From: an uncultured Bacilli bacterium | GTDB lineage: Bacteria; Bacillota_I; Bacilli_A; RFN20; CAG-631 | DNA: 64,000 nt | Reading direction: 5' to 3' | NCBI GenBank assembly: GCA_934201705.1 | Contig: CAKPXF010000002.1 | Coordinates: forward strand, 1 to 64,000 | Shown: piece by piece, positions 34,866 through 44,515 of the stretch | How the letters are laid out: each line of letters begins with the position of its first letter | Numbering within the stretch: the first letter of the stretch is position 1 | Translations under genes and position numbers: made by a program | The notes under the pieces: model-generated | The model's input: the letters and a program-made list of their open reading frames with translations, nothing else | What the model was told of the DNA's origin: nothing | Databases searched by the model: none

Positions 34866-36629
34866 ATGATTTTTGGAAAATATATTAATAAATATTATGC
34901 TAAGTATGGAATAATATTTTTAATAGGAATAGCATCATTGGTCGCTGTTGATATTTATCAGTTAAAGATTCCAGAAATTTATGGTCAAATAGTTGATGGC
35001 TTAGATCCAACAACTGCAGCCACAATAACAGTTGATTTATTAAAAACATTATGTAAAAATATGCTAATAATCATTGCCGTAATGGTCGTTGGTAGATTTT
35101 TATGGAGAATATGCTTTTTTGGCACAGCTATTAAAGTTGAAACAGATCTAAAAAATAAAATGTTTGATCATTGTAAAGATTTATCACAAAATTTCTATTC
35201 GCAAAACAAGGTTGGAAATCTAATGTCGCTATTTACAAATGATATTGATACTATTAACGAATGCTTTGGCGATGGCGCATTAATGCTTTTTGACGCACTA
35301 GCATTAGGTGGTTTATCGTTATACAAAATGTTTAAAATTAATCCTGTTTTAACATTTGTTTCTTTTATTCCAATGATACTTATGGGAATAATGAGCTACA
35401 TTGTTGGACATTATATGATGAAGAAATGGGAATTAAGGCAAGAGGCTTTTTCAAAACTGTCTGATTTTACGCAAGAAGCATTTTCTGGAATAGCAGTAAT
35501 TAAGGCTTTTGTTAAAGAATTTAAAGAATTATTAGCTTTTAAAAAAATAAATAAAGAAAACGAAAACATTAATGTTGAATTCACCAAAATGTCTGCATTA
35601 TTGTCTACACTTGTAACACTCTTTGTGCAATCAGTTGTTTGTATAATTTTGGGGGTTGGAGGTTATTACGCATCAGTAAATCAATTCAACTCGGCTAAAT
35701 TAATCGAATTTATTTCATATTTTAATTCAATTGTTTGGCCTATAATGGCTTTTTCACATCTTATTGAAATGTCATCTCGTGGGAAAGCATCACTAAAAAG
35801 AATACAAGAATTATTAGATAGTAAAATAGAAGTACATGATAAAGAAAATGTTAGAACTGATATAAATGAAATAAAGGGTAAAATAGAATTTAGAAATTTA
35901 ACATTCAAATATCCAAATGCAGAATATGATTCACTAATTAATGCTTCATTTGTCATTAATGAAGGTGAAAATGTTGGCATAATAGGAAAAACTGGAAGTG
36001 GTAAAACAACACTTGTCGACCTAATTTTGCGAACATATAATGTTCCAGATAATTCTATTTTTATAGATAATGTCGATATTAATCTTTTACCAATAAAGCT
36101 AGTAAGGAAATATTGCGCTTATGTACCGCAAGATAATTTTTTATTTTCAACAAGTGTTGCTGATAATATTGCATTTTCAAAAAAAGATGCCAGTATTGAA
36201 GAAATAAAAAAAGCTTCTATTTTAGCATCCCTTGATGAGAATATTTTAGACTTTAAAGATGGTTATGAAACAGTTTTAGGAGAAAGAGGTGTGACAATTT
36301 CTGGCGGTCAGAAACAAAGAACATCAATTGCAAGAGCACTTATAAAGGACGCTTCTATTTTAATCCTTGATGATTCAGTATCAGCAGTAGATACAAAAAC
36401 TGAAAGAGTAATTATTGATAACTTAAAGGAAACAAGAAAAGGTAAAACCACAATTCTAATTGCTCATAGAATTTCAACAATTGAGCAAATGGATAAAATA
36501 TTGTTAATAGATGATGGCAAAATAATTGCCTTTGGAAAGCCATTGGATTTATATAATAATTGTACTGAATATAAACAAATGGTTGATCTACAAAAACTTG
36601 AAGAAGAGTTTGGCGGTGATAAGCAATGA
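34866..36629 (+). CDS. Heterodimeric ABC exporter, degenerate-site subunit
   Basis: This 587-residue half transporter has six helices and an ABC domain with Walker A GKTGSGKT, intact signature ISGGQKQ, and Walker B ILILDDS. The catalytic Glu is replaced by Asp, the mark of the degenerate subunit in heterodimers such as LmrC, BmrC and TM287. It overlaps its partner by ATGA. The pair probably exports drugs or lipids. Confidence 0.88.
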   Translation: MIFGKYINKYYAKYGIIFLIGIASLVAVDIYQLKIPEIYGQIVDGLDPTTAATITVDLLKTLCKNMLIIIAVMVVGRFLWRICFFGTAIKVETDLKNKMFDHCKDLSQNFYSQNKVGNLMSLFTNDIDTINECFGDGALMLFDALALGGLSLYKMFKINPVLTFVSFIPMILMGIMSYIVGHYMMKKWELRQEAFSKLSDFTQEAFSGIAVIKAFVKEFKELLAFKKINKENENINVEFTKMSALLSTLVTLFVQSVVCIILGVGGYYASVNQFNSAKLIEFISYFNSIVWPIMAFSHLIEMSSRGKASLKRIQELLDSKIEVHDKENVRTDINEIKGKIEFRNLTFKYPNAEYDSLINASFVINEGENVGIIGKTGSGKTTLVDLILRTYNVPDNSIFIDNVDINLLPIKLVRKYCAYVPQDNFLFSTSVADNIAFSKKDASIEEIKKASILASLDENILDFKDGYETVLGERGVTISGGQKQRTSIARALIKDASILILDDSVSAVDTKTERVIIDNLKETRKGKTTILIAHRISTIEQMDKILLIDDGKIIAFGKPLDLYNNCTEYKQMVDLQKLEEEFGGDKQ

Positions 36630-38509
36630 GTCCAATAATTTATGTTTTTGCTATACTTTTGGTGTTTACATTAGTGTTTTTTATAGCATTTCTGATGATA
36701 AAAGATAAAAAAGAAGCTTTTGGTTTTGAAAGAAATATGAAGGATAGTGAAATAATCAAAAGATTATTTGTCTATGGTAAAAAACATGTTAAAGCTTTTA
36801 CAATTGCTTTAATAATAATGCTGCTTTCAATATCGTCAGATATATTTTTGCCAATCATAACTGGTAAAATAATTAATATATTGCAATCAGAAGGAGGCTT
36901 TGTGTTTTCTCAACTTCTGAATATAGTAATATTATATGCTACAATTCTTATATGTTCCTTGATTTTCTCATATATCCAAACAATATTGCTCCAAAAAACA
37001 GGACAAAAAATTATTTCTGATATAAGAGAAGATTTGTTTATTAAAATAGAATATTTATCTACAAATCAGCTAAACCACATTCCTGTTGGTAAATTAGTGA
37101 CAAGAGTTACTTATGATACTAACGCTGTTTCAATGATGTTTACAAGCTTATTTGTTAACTTAATTAAAAACATTTGCTTAATTATTGGATTTTCACTTGC
37201 AATGATAATCATTAATGTTAAACTTGCATTAATAGTATTTTGCTTTGTTCCATTTATAGTTATTTTTACAATTATTTTTAGAAAATTTTCAAGAAAAGCT
37301 TATAGAAAAGTAAAAAATAGTACGACAGATATTAATACATTTTTATCAGAAAATTTATCAGGAATAAAGGTTACACAAATATTTAACCAAGAAGAAAGAA
37401 AATATAAAGAATTTAAAGAAAAAAGTGAAAAACTATGCAAAGCCAAGTTTTCCCAAATAGGTGTATTTAGCATATTTAGACCAACTGTGTATATGCTTTA
37501 TACATTTAACTTGTTACTATTATTTTATGTTGCAGGGAGCGATGCCATTACTCATGTGACTTTTTTAGGGCAATATATAACATGCCAAACTTTAGTTGTT
37601 TTTTATTCATATGTTGGTGGATTTTTTAATCCGGTACAAAATTTAGCTGAGCAATTTAATGCTTTACAATCAGCGTTTGCCTCAGCAGAAAAAATATTTA
37701 CAATTTTAAATATAGAAGAAGAGTTAAAGGATGCTGATGATGCAATTGAACTTGAAAATGTAAAAGGAAACATTGAATTTAAAAATGTATGGTTTTCTTA
37801 CATTGAAAATGAATGGATACTGAAAGATGTTTCTTTTAAAATAAATGCAAATGAAACAGTGGCTTTAGTAGGATCAACTGGTAGTGGAAAAACTACAATT
37901 CTTTCATTATTAGTTAGAAATTATGAAATTCAAAAAGGACAAATTTTACTTGATGGTATTGATATTAGAAAAATAAAGATTTCCTCACTTAGGAAACATT
38001 TTGGACAAATGCTACAAGATGTATTTATCTTTTCTGGAACAATCAAAAGTAATATTGTTTTAAGAGATGAAAATATAAGTGACGAAGAGGTAATAAAGGC
38101 ATGCAATTATGTTAATGCAATGCAATTTATTAATAAATTTGATAAAGGAATATATGAGGAAGTAAGAGAAAGGGGAAATAATTTTTCAATTGGGCAAAGA
38201 CAATTAATTTCTTTTGCAAGGACAATTGTTCATAAGCCTGAAATAATGATACTTGATGAAGCAACTGCTAATATAGATACAGAAACTGAAGTGCTAATTC
38301 AAGATTCACTTGAAAAAATGATGAACATAGGAACAATGATAATTGTAGCTCATCGTTTATCAACCATTCAACATGCCAATAATATAATTGTATTATCACA
38401 TGGGAAGATAATTGAACAAGGAAATCATCAAGAATTATTAAAATTGAAGGGAAGATATTATCAGTTGTATAAACTACAATTTAGCAAGGAACAGCTACTA
38501 AAAAAATAA
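36626..38509 (+). CDS. Heterodimeric ABC exporter, canonical-site subunit
   Basis: This 627-residue half transporter has an extra N-terminal helix, six core helices and an ABC domain with GSTGSGKT, Walker B IMILDEAT with the catalytic Glu, and a deviant signature NFSIGQRQ. The deviant signature completes the degenerate site with the partner's Walker motifs, while this subunit's own Glu forms the active site. This is the LmrD/BmrD/TM288 pattern. Confidence 0.88.
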   Translation: MSPIIYVFAILLVFTLVFFIAFLMIKDKKEAFGFERNMKDSEIIKRLFVYGKKHVKAFTIALIIMLLSISSDIFLPIITGKIINILQSEGGFVFSQLLNIVILYATILICSLIFSYIQTILLQKTGQKIISDIREDLFIKIEYLSTNQLNHIPVGKLVTRVTYDTNAVSMMFTSLFVNLIKNICLIIGFSLAMIIINVKLALIVFCFVPFIVIFTIIFRKFSRKAYRKVKNSTTDINTFLSENLSGIKVTQIFNQEERKYKEFKEKSEKLCKAKFSQIGVFSIFRPTVYMLYTFNLLLLFYVAGSDAITHVTFLGQYITCQTLVVFYSYVGGFFNPVQNLAEQFNALQSAFASAEKIFTILNIEEELKDADDAIELENVKGNIEFKNVWFSYIENEWILKDVSFKINANETVALVGSTGSGKTTILSLLVRNYEIQKGQILLDGIDIRKIKISSLRKHFGQMLQDVFIFSGTIKSNIVLRDENISDEEVIKACNYVNAMQFINKFDKGIYEEVRERGNNFSIGQRQLISFARTIVHKPEIMILDEATANIDTETEVLIQDSLEKMMNIGTMIIVAHRLSTIQHANNIIVLSHGKIIEQGNHQELLKLKGRYYQLYKLQFSKEQLLKK

Positions 38510-38587
38510 AAGTATGACAATAATTGTAGAAAGTGTACAATATATTTTTAAAAAAATAGTAATAAATTGTCAGCCAATGAAAAAAAA

Positions 38588-38616
38588 TTTACAAAAAATA
38601 ATATTTCAATTATAAT
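38588..38616 (+). promoter_or_regulatory. Promoter of the solute-binding lipoprotein
   Basis: TTTACA (38588-38593) and TATAAT (38611-38616) are spaced by 17 bases, about 40 bases before the gene. The preceding 70 bases hold no gene. Confidence 0.75.
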
Positions 38617-38656
38617 ATACCTTGAAAAAGCATATAGGCTAATAAGGAGGTAAATT

Positions 38657-40687
38657 ATGAAAAATAAAAAATTACTAATGCTTAGCTTAATTCCTCTTCT
38701 TGCAACTTCAATTTCAAGTTGTGGTGATAAGAATAATGATAGTTCTTCAGAAAAAGAATATAGCTTTTCACAAGAAGAAGAAGTTTTAAAAATGATTCCA
38801 CAAGAAGTTTTAAATGCAAAAGAAGAAATTGATTTACTAGTTTACATTGAAGGTCAAGATAACAACTTGCTTGATATCGGAAACTTCTCAAATGATCCTA
38901 ATGATAGTGGAAGAAAGTATCACCCAGAGGATATATCTTCACACGAAATGGTTAGATGGTTTGCTGCTGCAAGTGCATTTAAAAAGATTGCTCCAGGAGT
39001 AAAGATTAACTTGAAATATTGCTCTATTGCAAACTATAATTCAAGAATAAAAGAGTATTTTGAATCAACTGGACATTTGCCTGAATTGATGTGGGGTACT
39101 GACCATGTTGTTGAAATGTTCCAAAAAGGATATTGTACAGACCTATCAGAATATTCAAGTTCAGAATATTATAAGGCTTACAATGAATATTTCATGACAA
39201 GATTTAATTTTGGTAATTGTCAAGCTGCTCTTCCTATTTCTGCTGAACCTTGGGGTGTATTTGTTAACTTAGACATTTTAGAAGATCCTGCTAATCCTGT
39301 TGTATCTTCTGTATTTGAGGATGGTTATTGCACTCAAGAATATAAGAATTGGGTTGATAATTTAACAATTGATACATTTACTGATGCAGTAAAGAAAACA
39401 AACAACGACAAACATGCTGGATTATCAAAAGTAGTTGAATATTTTACTTCATATGCAATGTCATCAATCAATGAATCATTCATTAGAGATGGAAAAATTG
39501 ATTTAACAAGTGAAGCAGTAAAAGCAAAGCTTCAACATATGATTGAAAAAGAGAATGAATTATCTCAATATTGTAACTATGTTTATGATAAAACGTCAAC
39601 TGGAAAAAATGCTAAAGAAGGATATAATGTTCAACCATGGCACTCAACTCAAGATTTTTCTATTGATCATGAATGTACATTCTACGCTGAAGCACCATGG
39701 GCATTACCAATGGTTTCTCAATATATTTCAAGTGCTGTAATGGAAGATGATAAAGGACAAGCTATTCTTGACGAAAAAGGTAATAAAATTCCAAATTACG
39801 AAGCAAGAAATACAAAGGTTGACTTCCTACCTTATCCAAAGGCAGATGAAAATTCAGATGCATATACAGGAATTGCTGTTGAAGGTATGGTCGTTGGAAA
39901 TCAATTTAGAATGGAAAATGGGCAAAAGGTTCCAACACAAAAGAATGCTAAGTTGAAACAAGATATTGCAGCATACTTTACAATGTTTGCTAATCTTGAC
40001 CCACGTGCATTAAAAGAAAGAACAGAAATTAAGTATGTTTTCAATGGTCAAGAATTCTCTGGCAGTTTATCTTTACCATTAATCAAACAAAATTATAAAT
40101 TCTCATGGCAAAATGATCCTGAAAAAGTAGAATCAATGGGTGGAGATCCATCTGCTTCATTTACAGATAACTGGTCATACCAATTATCAGAATGGTTAAA
40201 ATTATATAAAGTGTATTTAACAAATGATCAAGAGCCAGATGTAACAAACTTTACAAACATTACTTATGGACTTGTTAAAATGCTTGATAGTATTTATGCT
40301 CTTGAAAATGTTGGTGATGAAGCTGACAACTATGTAAGATGTCTTAACTATTGGAATGAACCAGTAAGAGTTGATATTGGTGATGAAATCGAAGAAGGTA
40401 TCTTTGATAGATGGCAAGGAAGATTTACTCGTTATGCAGTTTCAAATGAAGATGCAGATGGTGCTACTTACTATACAAATGTTATCGGAACAGACACATA
40501 TGTTGGTAGCGTTATGGGTCGTCTTGCTGAAATTGAAGAATACATCAATGATAATTCTAAAAGAGCTTGGGAATACTTAGCATATCAAATTTCATTAATA
40601 TATTATGATGAAAATGGAGAACCATTATATCCTGATATTACTAATAGAGATATTAGAAATCATTATGAGGGGTCTCGTTATAATTAA
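38657..40687 (+). CDS. Orphan solute-binding lipoprotein
   Basis: This 676-residue lipoprotein (SISSC, C22) resembles family 1 extracellular solute-binding proteins, with an Asp/Glu/Ser-rich linker after the signal. Residues such as PELMWGTDHVVEMFQKG and EPWGVFVNLDIL match sugar-binding members. It is longer than the usual 400-550 residues. No permease is adjacent, so it must serve a remote transporter or another purpose. It has its own promoter and terminator and GGAGG before the ATG. Confidence 0.75.
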   Translation: MKNKKLLMLSLIPLLATSISSCGDKNNDSSSEKEYSFSQEEEVLKMIPQEVLNAKEEIDLLVYIEGQDNNLLDIGNFSNDPNDSGRKYHPEDISSHEMVRWFAAASAFKKIAPGVKINLKYCSIANYNSRIKEYFESTGHLPELMWGTDHVVEMFQKGYCTDLSEYSSSEYYKAYNEYFMTRFNFGNCQAALPISAEPWGVFVNLDILEDPANPVVSSVFEDGYCTQEYKNWVDNLTIDTFTDAVKKTNNDKHAGLSKVVEYFTSYAMSSINESFIRDGKIDLTSEAVKAKLQHMIEKENELSQYCNYVYDKTSTGKNAKEGYNVQPWHSTQDFSIDHECTFYAEAPWALPMVSQYISSAVMEDDKGQAILDEKGNKIPNYEARNTKVDFLPYPKADENSDAYTGIAVEGMVVGNQFRMENGQKVPTQKNAKLKQDIAAYFTMFANLDPRALKERTEIKYVFNGQEFSGSLSLPLIKQNYKFSWQNDPEKVESMGGDPSASFTDNWSYQLSEWLKLYKVYLTNDQEPDVTNFTNITYGLVKMLDSIYALENVGDEADNYVRCLNYWNEPVRVDIGDEIEEGIFDRWQGRFTRYAVSNEDADGATYYTNVIGTDTYVGSVMGRLAEIEEYINDNSKRAWEYLAYQISLIYYDENGEPLYPDITNRDIRNHYEGSRYN

Positions 40688-40698
40688 ATAATTTTGTA

Positions 40699-40728
40699 AA
40701 AGGCAATATTACATAATATTGCCTTTTT
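40699..40728 (+). terminator. Terminator after the solute-binding lipoprotein
   Basis: AAAGGCAATATT (40699-40710) pairs with AATATTGCCTTT (40715-40726), followed by TTT. Confidence 0.85.
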
Positions 40729-40798
40729 AATAAATTTAATAAATAAGTGTAGATTTTTTAATTAGCTAAGTTTATAATTCTAAACTGGAGGTTTTATT

Positions 40799-42094
40799 AT
40801 GGCCAGTGTAATCATTATTTCAGCATTAGCTTTTATTTTAATGTTTATATCAATCTTGTTTAATTTTAAAATTAAAATTTTTAATATTAATTTAAGTGCT
40901 TATTGGATTATTACTTTGATTGTAGCATTATTAATGATTGTATTAAAAAAGGTAAATATATGGGATATTTATTTGGTTTTATCAAATGATTCTATAGTAA
41001 ATCCATTAAAAATTATATTGTTATTTTTTTCAATGAGTTTTATATCAATTTTTTTAGATAAAGCTGGATTTTTTACTTTAATTGCAGCTAAAGCTATAAA
41101 CAGGGCAAAGACGAGTCAATTTCAAATATTTTCTATTTTATATTTTACTATATCTATACTTACTATATTTACAAGTAATGACATAATTATTTTAACTTTT
41201 ACTCCTTTTATATGTTATTTTTGTAAAAATTTGAATATTAATCCAACTCCATATTTAGTTAGTGAATTTGTTGCTGCAAATACCCTTTCAATGTCTTTAA
41301 TTATTGGAAATCCTACAAATATTTACCTTGCTTTAAATGCAAATATTGACTTTATTTCTTTTTTTAAAGAAATGTTTTTGCTGTCATTAATTATTTGTAT
41401 AATAGCATATTTTTTAATGATAATGATTTTTAAAAAAATATTAAGTATAAAAATTGAAAAACAGAATGTAGGATACGCTATTCATAACAAATTCTATATT
41501 ATCATTGGCTTAATTTTCTTAAGTATTTCAACAATATTGATGGCTATTAGCTCATATATAAACATCCCAATGTATTTAATAGCTTTTTCTTGTGCATTTT
41601 TATTAGTTATTATAGTTTTATTTTATAAAATTATACTAAAAAAGCATGATCATATTTTGCTTAAATCATTTAAAAAAATACCATATGAATTATTATTTTT
41701 TTTATTATCAATGATAGTTATTATTTTAGCTTTAAATAACTGTAACGTTGTTTTTAATATTTCAACTTTTTTATTTAATAATGAATCAGTATTTTTAATT
41801 GGATTAATTTCATTTTTAATGTGCAGTGTTATGAACAATATACCGATGTCTATTTTATTTTCAAATATTTTTAATTGTTATTCTTTTTCTAGTAAAGCAA
41901 TTTATAGTTGTATAATAGCCAGTAATATTGGAGCATTATTTACTCCTATTGGTGCTTTAGCGGGAATAATGTTTATAAGTATAATTAAAAGCTTTAATAT
42001 TAATAGTTTTACATTTAAAACATTTTTTAAATATTGTATGCCTATAGCTATTATTTTGTTAAGCGCATCTTTATTGCTATTATTAATTATTTGA
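40799..42094 (+). CDS. ArsB/SLC13-type anion permease
   Basis: This 431-residue protein has about eleven helices and two family signatures, TSNDIIILTFTPF and SLIIGNPTNIYLA, typical of the ArsB/NhaD/CitM ion transporter superfamily. Arsenite, dicarboxylates or Na+/H+ exchange are all possible. No arsenic genes are near. GGAGG precedes the ATG. Its last codons overlap the convergent cotE gene by eight bases. Confidence 0.78.
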   Translation: MASVIIISALAFILMFISILFNFKIKIFNINLSAYWIITLIVALLMIVLKKVNIWDIYLVLSNDSIVNPLKIILLFFSMSFISIFLDKAGFFTLIAAKAINRAKTSQFQIFSILYFTISILTIFTSNDIIILTFTPFICYFCKNLNINPTPYLVSEFVAANTLSMSLIIGNPTNIYLALNANIDFISFFKEMFLLSLIICIIAYFLMIMIFKKILSIKIEKQNVGYAIHNKFYIIIGLIFLSISTILMAISSYINIPMYLIAFSCAFLLVIIVLFYKIILKKHDHILLKSFKKIPYELLFFLLSMIVIILALNNCNVVFNISTFLFNNESVFLIGLISFLMCSVMNNIPMSILFSNIFNCYSFSSKAIYSCIIASNIGALFTPIGALAGIMFISIIKSFNINSFTFKTFFKYCMPIAIILLSASLLLLLII

Positions 42095-42587
42095 TTTCTT
42101 TGACATATTCTGTATTAATTTTCTGGTCAATTATTACATCATCTATTTTAACTTTTAGTTTTGTTTCACCAATTATATCTATTTCATATTTCCTTTTGAC
42201 ATTAATTATTATTTTGTTTTTTTCATATGTCATTGAAGTACAGCTTGGTGGAATGCTAACATAATGCTTTATTTCAGTTTTATCATCAATTTCCACTTTA
42301 TTTAGTGAAAATTCATAAGGTATGATGTCATTGAAATCATAAAATGAATCACAAAGTACGCATTTAGTATTATTATTATAGCTATACCAGCAACAAACTT
42401 GATAAGAGCCAGTTATGTAAATATCTTGATTTTTTATAGCAATACTATGAGTATGATTTAAAATATAACAGCCTAAAACTTTAGATATATCATCATCTGT
42501 TAAAATTTCTTTATAATCATCAAATTCTTTTTCACCATTTGCGATAATTGCTTTCGTTAAAATTTCTCTATACAAATAAATCACCAC
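42087..42587 (-). CDS. cotE: CotE-like outer spore coat protein
   Basis: This 166-residue protein matches Bacillus CotE along its length: YREILTKAIIANGEK at the start, VLGCYILNHTHS, ITGSYQVCCWYSYNN with TKCV, and IIGETKLKVKI. CotE organises the outer coat around the forespore. The acidic C-terminal tail of Bacillus CotE is missing here. The gene follows an XRE regulator gene by 17 bases. It is good evidence that the organism, or a recent ancestor, forms endospores. Confidence 0.85.
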   Translation of the reverse strand: MVIYLYREILTKAIIANGEKEFDDYKEILTDDDISKVLGCYILNHTHSIAIKNQDIYITGSYQVCCWYSYNNNTKCVLCDSFYDFNDIIPYEFSLNKVEIDDKTEIKHYVSIPPSCTSMTYEKNKIIINVKRKYEIDIIGETKLKVKIDDVIIDQKINTEYVKEIK

Positions 42588-42604
42588 TAAAAAATATGCA
42601 ATAG

Positions 42605-42898
42605 TTATAATTTATTATGCACTTTATTTTGCAATTTTATTAAAAATTTATTACTATCATATATTTTATAAAACAATGAATTTCCAGCATTTATATAAAA
42701 AATGTTATATGCATCTTCTGCATCCATTTCAAAAAAAATTATTAATTTAATTATTTCGTATTGATTAAAAGGTACTTTACCATTTTCTTTTTCACGATAA
42801 TTTCTCTCACTAATTCCGATTATTCTTGAAAGATCATCTTGATTAAGTTTTTTTGCTTTTCTTAAATCTTTAATTGTTGTTGCTGGATTATATTTCAC
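42605..42898 (-). CDS. XRE-family HTH regulator
   Basis: This 97-residue protein has an N-terminal Cro/CI-type HTH (TIKDLRKAKKLNQDDLSRII, then SERNYREKENG) and a helical tail. It sits just before cotE on the same strand and might be co-transcribed with it. Confidence 0.82.
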   Translation of the reverse strand: MKYNPATTIKDLRKAKKLNQDDLSRIIGISERNYREKENGKVPFNQYEIIKLIIFFEMDAEDAYNIFYINAGNSLFYKIYDSNKFLIKLQNKVHNKL

Positions 42899-42960
42899 AA
42901 TAATACACTCCTTTAATTACTTATATTTTAAAAAAAATGATAATAATAATCAACATTTAA

Positions 42961-43764
42961 TTACATAAATAATAATATTAAAAATGATATTATTAATAAA
43001 TAAATAGGAAAAAATTTATTTTCACTAGTTTTTTTAATAAAAAACAACTTTAAAGAAAGATATGTAAATAATGAAGCAGCAAGCATTGCAATTATATATA
43101 ATACTGTTTCATTATTAATGATAATTTTATTTTTAAATAAGGATAAAAATGATGAGCCAAAAGATATTATTATTAATAGATAAAAGGAAAATTTTTTGGC
43201 AAATTCATCATTTAACTTTGAAATTTTACCCCCAAATAATGTTATTCCACTTCGTGAAATGCCTGGGAAAATTGCAAATGATTGAAATACTCCAATAATA
43301 AACGTATTTTTTAAATTATAATCCAATTGTTTTTTAAAACTTATATTGTTTTTTATAATCAAAACGATGGCTGTTATAATAAAATTAATAGCAATTATAT
43401 TTATATTATTAAACGTTTCTTCGATGAAGGAACTTACAAAAACACCACAAATTCCTGCTGGAATTGAAGCAATTATTAAGTATATTACCATTTTAAAACT
43501 ATCAAAGCTTTCTTTCCTCTTTTGAAATAAATAATAACAAAAATCTTTTACTAAAAGAATTATATCTTTTTTAAAGTATAAAAGTAATGCTATGGAACTA
43601 GCAAAATGTAAATAAATTGTTAATTCAAGTTGATTTTTAACATCTATATTTAATATTTTGTATACAATTGCTAAATGGCCGCTACTACTTAAAGGAAGAA
43701 TTTCAGTTATTCCTTGAATAATGCCAATAATAATAAATTTTAATATGTTAATTATTTCTTGCAT
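42961..43764 (-). CDS. uppP: Undecaprenyl-diphosphatase UppP (BacA)
   Basis: This 267-residue integral membrane enzyme recycles undecaprenyl diphosphate for wall synthesis and confers tolerance to bacitracin. Both active-site regions are present: GITEILPLSSSGHL near residue 19 and FPGISRSG near 168. Length is normal. It stands alone. Confidence 0.93.
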   Translation of the reverse strand: MQEIINILKFIIIGIIQGITEILPLSSSGHLAIVYKILNIDVKNQLELTIYLHFASSIALLLYFKKDIILLVKDFCYYLFQKRKESFDSFKMVIYLIIASIPAGICGVFVSSFIEETFNNINIIAINFIITAIVLIIKNNISFKKQLDYNLKNTFIIGVFQSFAIFPGISRSGITLFGGKISKLNDEFAKKFSFYLLIIISFGSSFLSLFKNKIIINNETVLYIIAMLAASLFTYLSLKLFFIKKTSENKFFPIYLLIISFLILLFM

Positions 43765-43811
43765 ATAATCACCTAATAATATGTATGCAAATAAAAATAC
43801 TTTAATTAAAA

Positions 43812-43841
43812 AACTACATTAAATTTTACATTAATGTAGTT
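43812..43841 (-). terminator. Terminator of the rpe operon
   Basis: AACTACATTAA (43812-43822) pairs with TTAATGTAGTT (43831-43841). The minus strand continues with T6. It ends the long priA-to-rpe transcript. Confidence 0.82.
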
Positions 43842-43855
43842 GTATATTATTATAG

Positions 43856-44515
43856 CTATTTTAATTTTTTTATTGCTTGCTTCATATTTTCACTCTTAAA
43901 TAAATAGCTTCCAGCCACTAATATATCAGCTCCGGCTTCACGTGCAATTTTAGCTGTTTGCTCATTTATACCGCCATCAACCTCAATTAAACATTCATAG
44001 CCATTTGAGTCAATTATAGTTCTTAACTCCTTTATTTTGTTTATTGAGCTATCTAAGAATTTTTGACCTCCAAAGCCTGGATTTACTGACATAACTAATA
44101 CTACATCTAAATCTTTTATAAAAGGCATGATTTCATCAATACTAGTTTCAGGCTTTATTGAAATTCCACATGCACGATTATTATCATGAATGATTTGAAT
44201 TAATTTTTTAATCTTATTTTTACTTTTTAGTGCTTCATAATGGAATGTAATTAAATCTGCATTGTTTTCCATTACTTTTTCAACATATTTAAATGGGTCA
44301 TCAATCATTAAATGAACATCTTTAAAAATCATATAATCCTTAACTGCTTCAAGAATTGGAAAAGCAAATGAAATATTTGGTACAAAATGTCCATCCATAA
44401 TATCAATATGAATCCAATCTGCATTGCTTTTAATTACCCTTTTCATTTCTTTATCCAAGAATTTAAAATCTGCAGCTAGAAGTGAAGGAGCTATTCTTAT
44501 TATTTTTTTCGCCAT
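43856..44515 (-). CDS. rpe: Ribulose-phosphate 3-epimerase
   Basis: This 219-residue TIM barrel enzyme interconverts ribulose-5-phosphate and xylulose-5-phosphate. Conserved motifs include IAPSLLAADF, HIDIMDGHFVPN, VMSVNPGFGGQKF and EVDGGIN. It is the last gene of the operon and overlaps rsgA by 16 bases, as in Bacillus. Confidence 0.96.
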   Translation of the reverse strand: MAKKIIRIAPSLLAADFKFLDKEMKRVIKSNADWIHIDIMDGHFVPNISFAFPILEAVKDYMIFKDVHLMIDDPFKYVEKVMENNADLITFHYEALKSKNKIKKLIQIIHDNNRACGISIKPETSIDEIMPFIKDLDVVLVMSVNPGFGGQKFLDSSINKIKELRTIIDSNGYECLIEVDGGINEQTAKIAREAGADILVAGSYLFKSENMKQAIKKLK

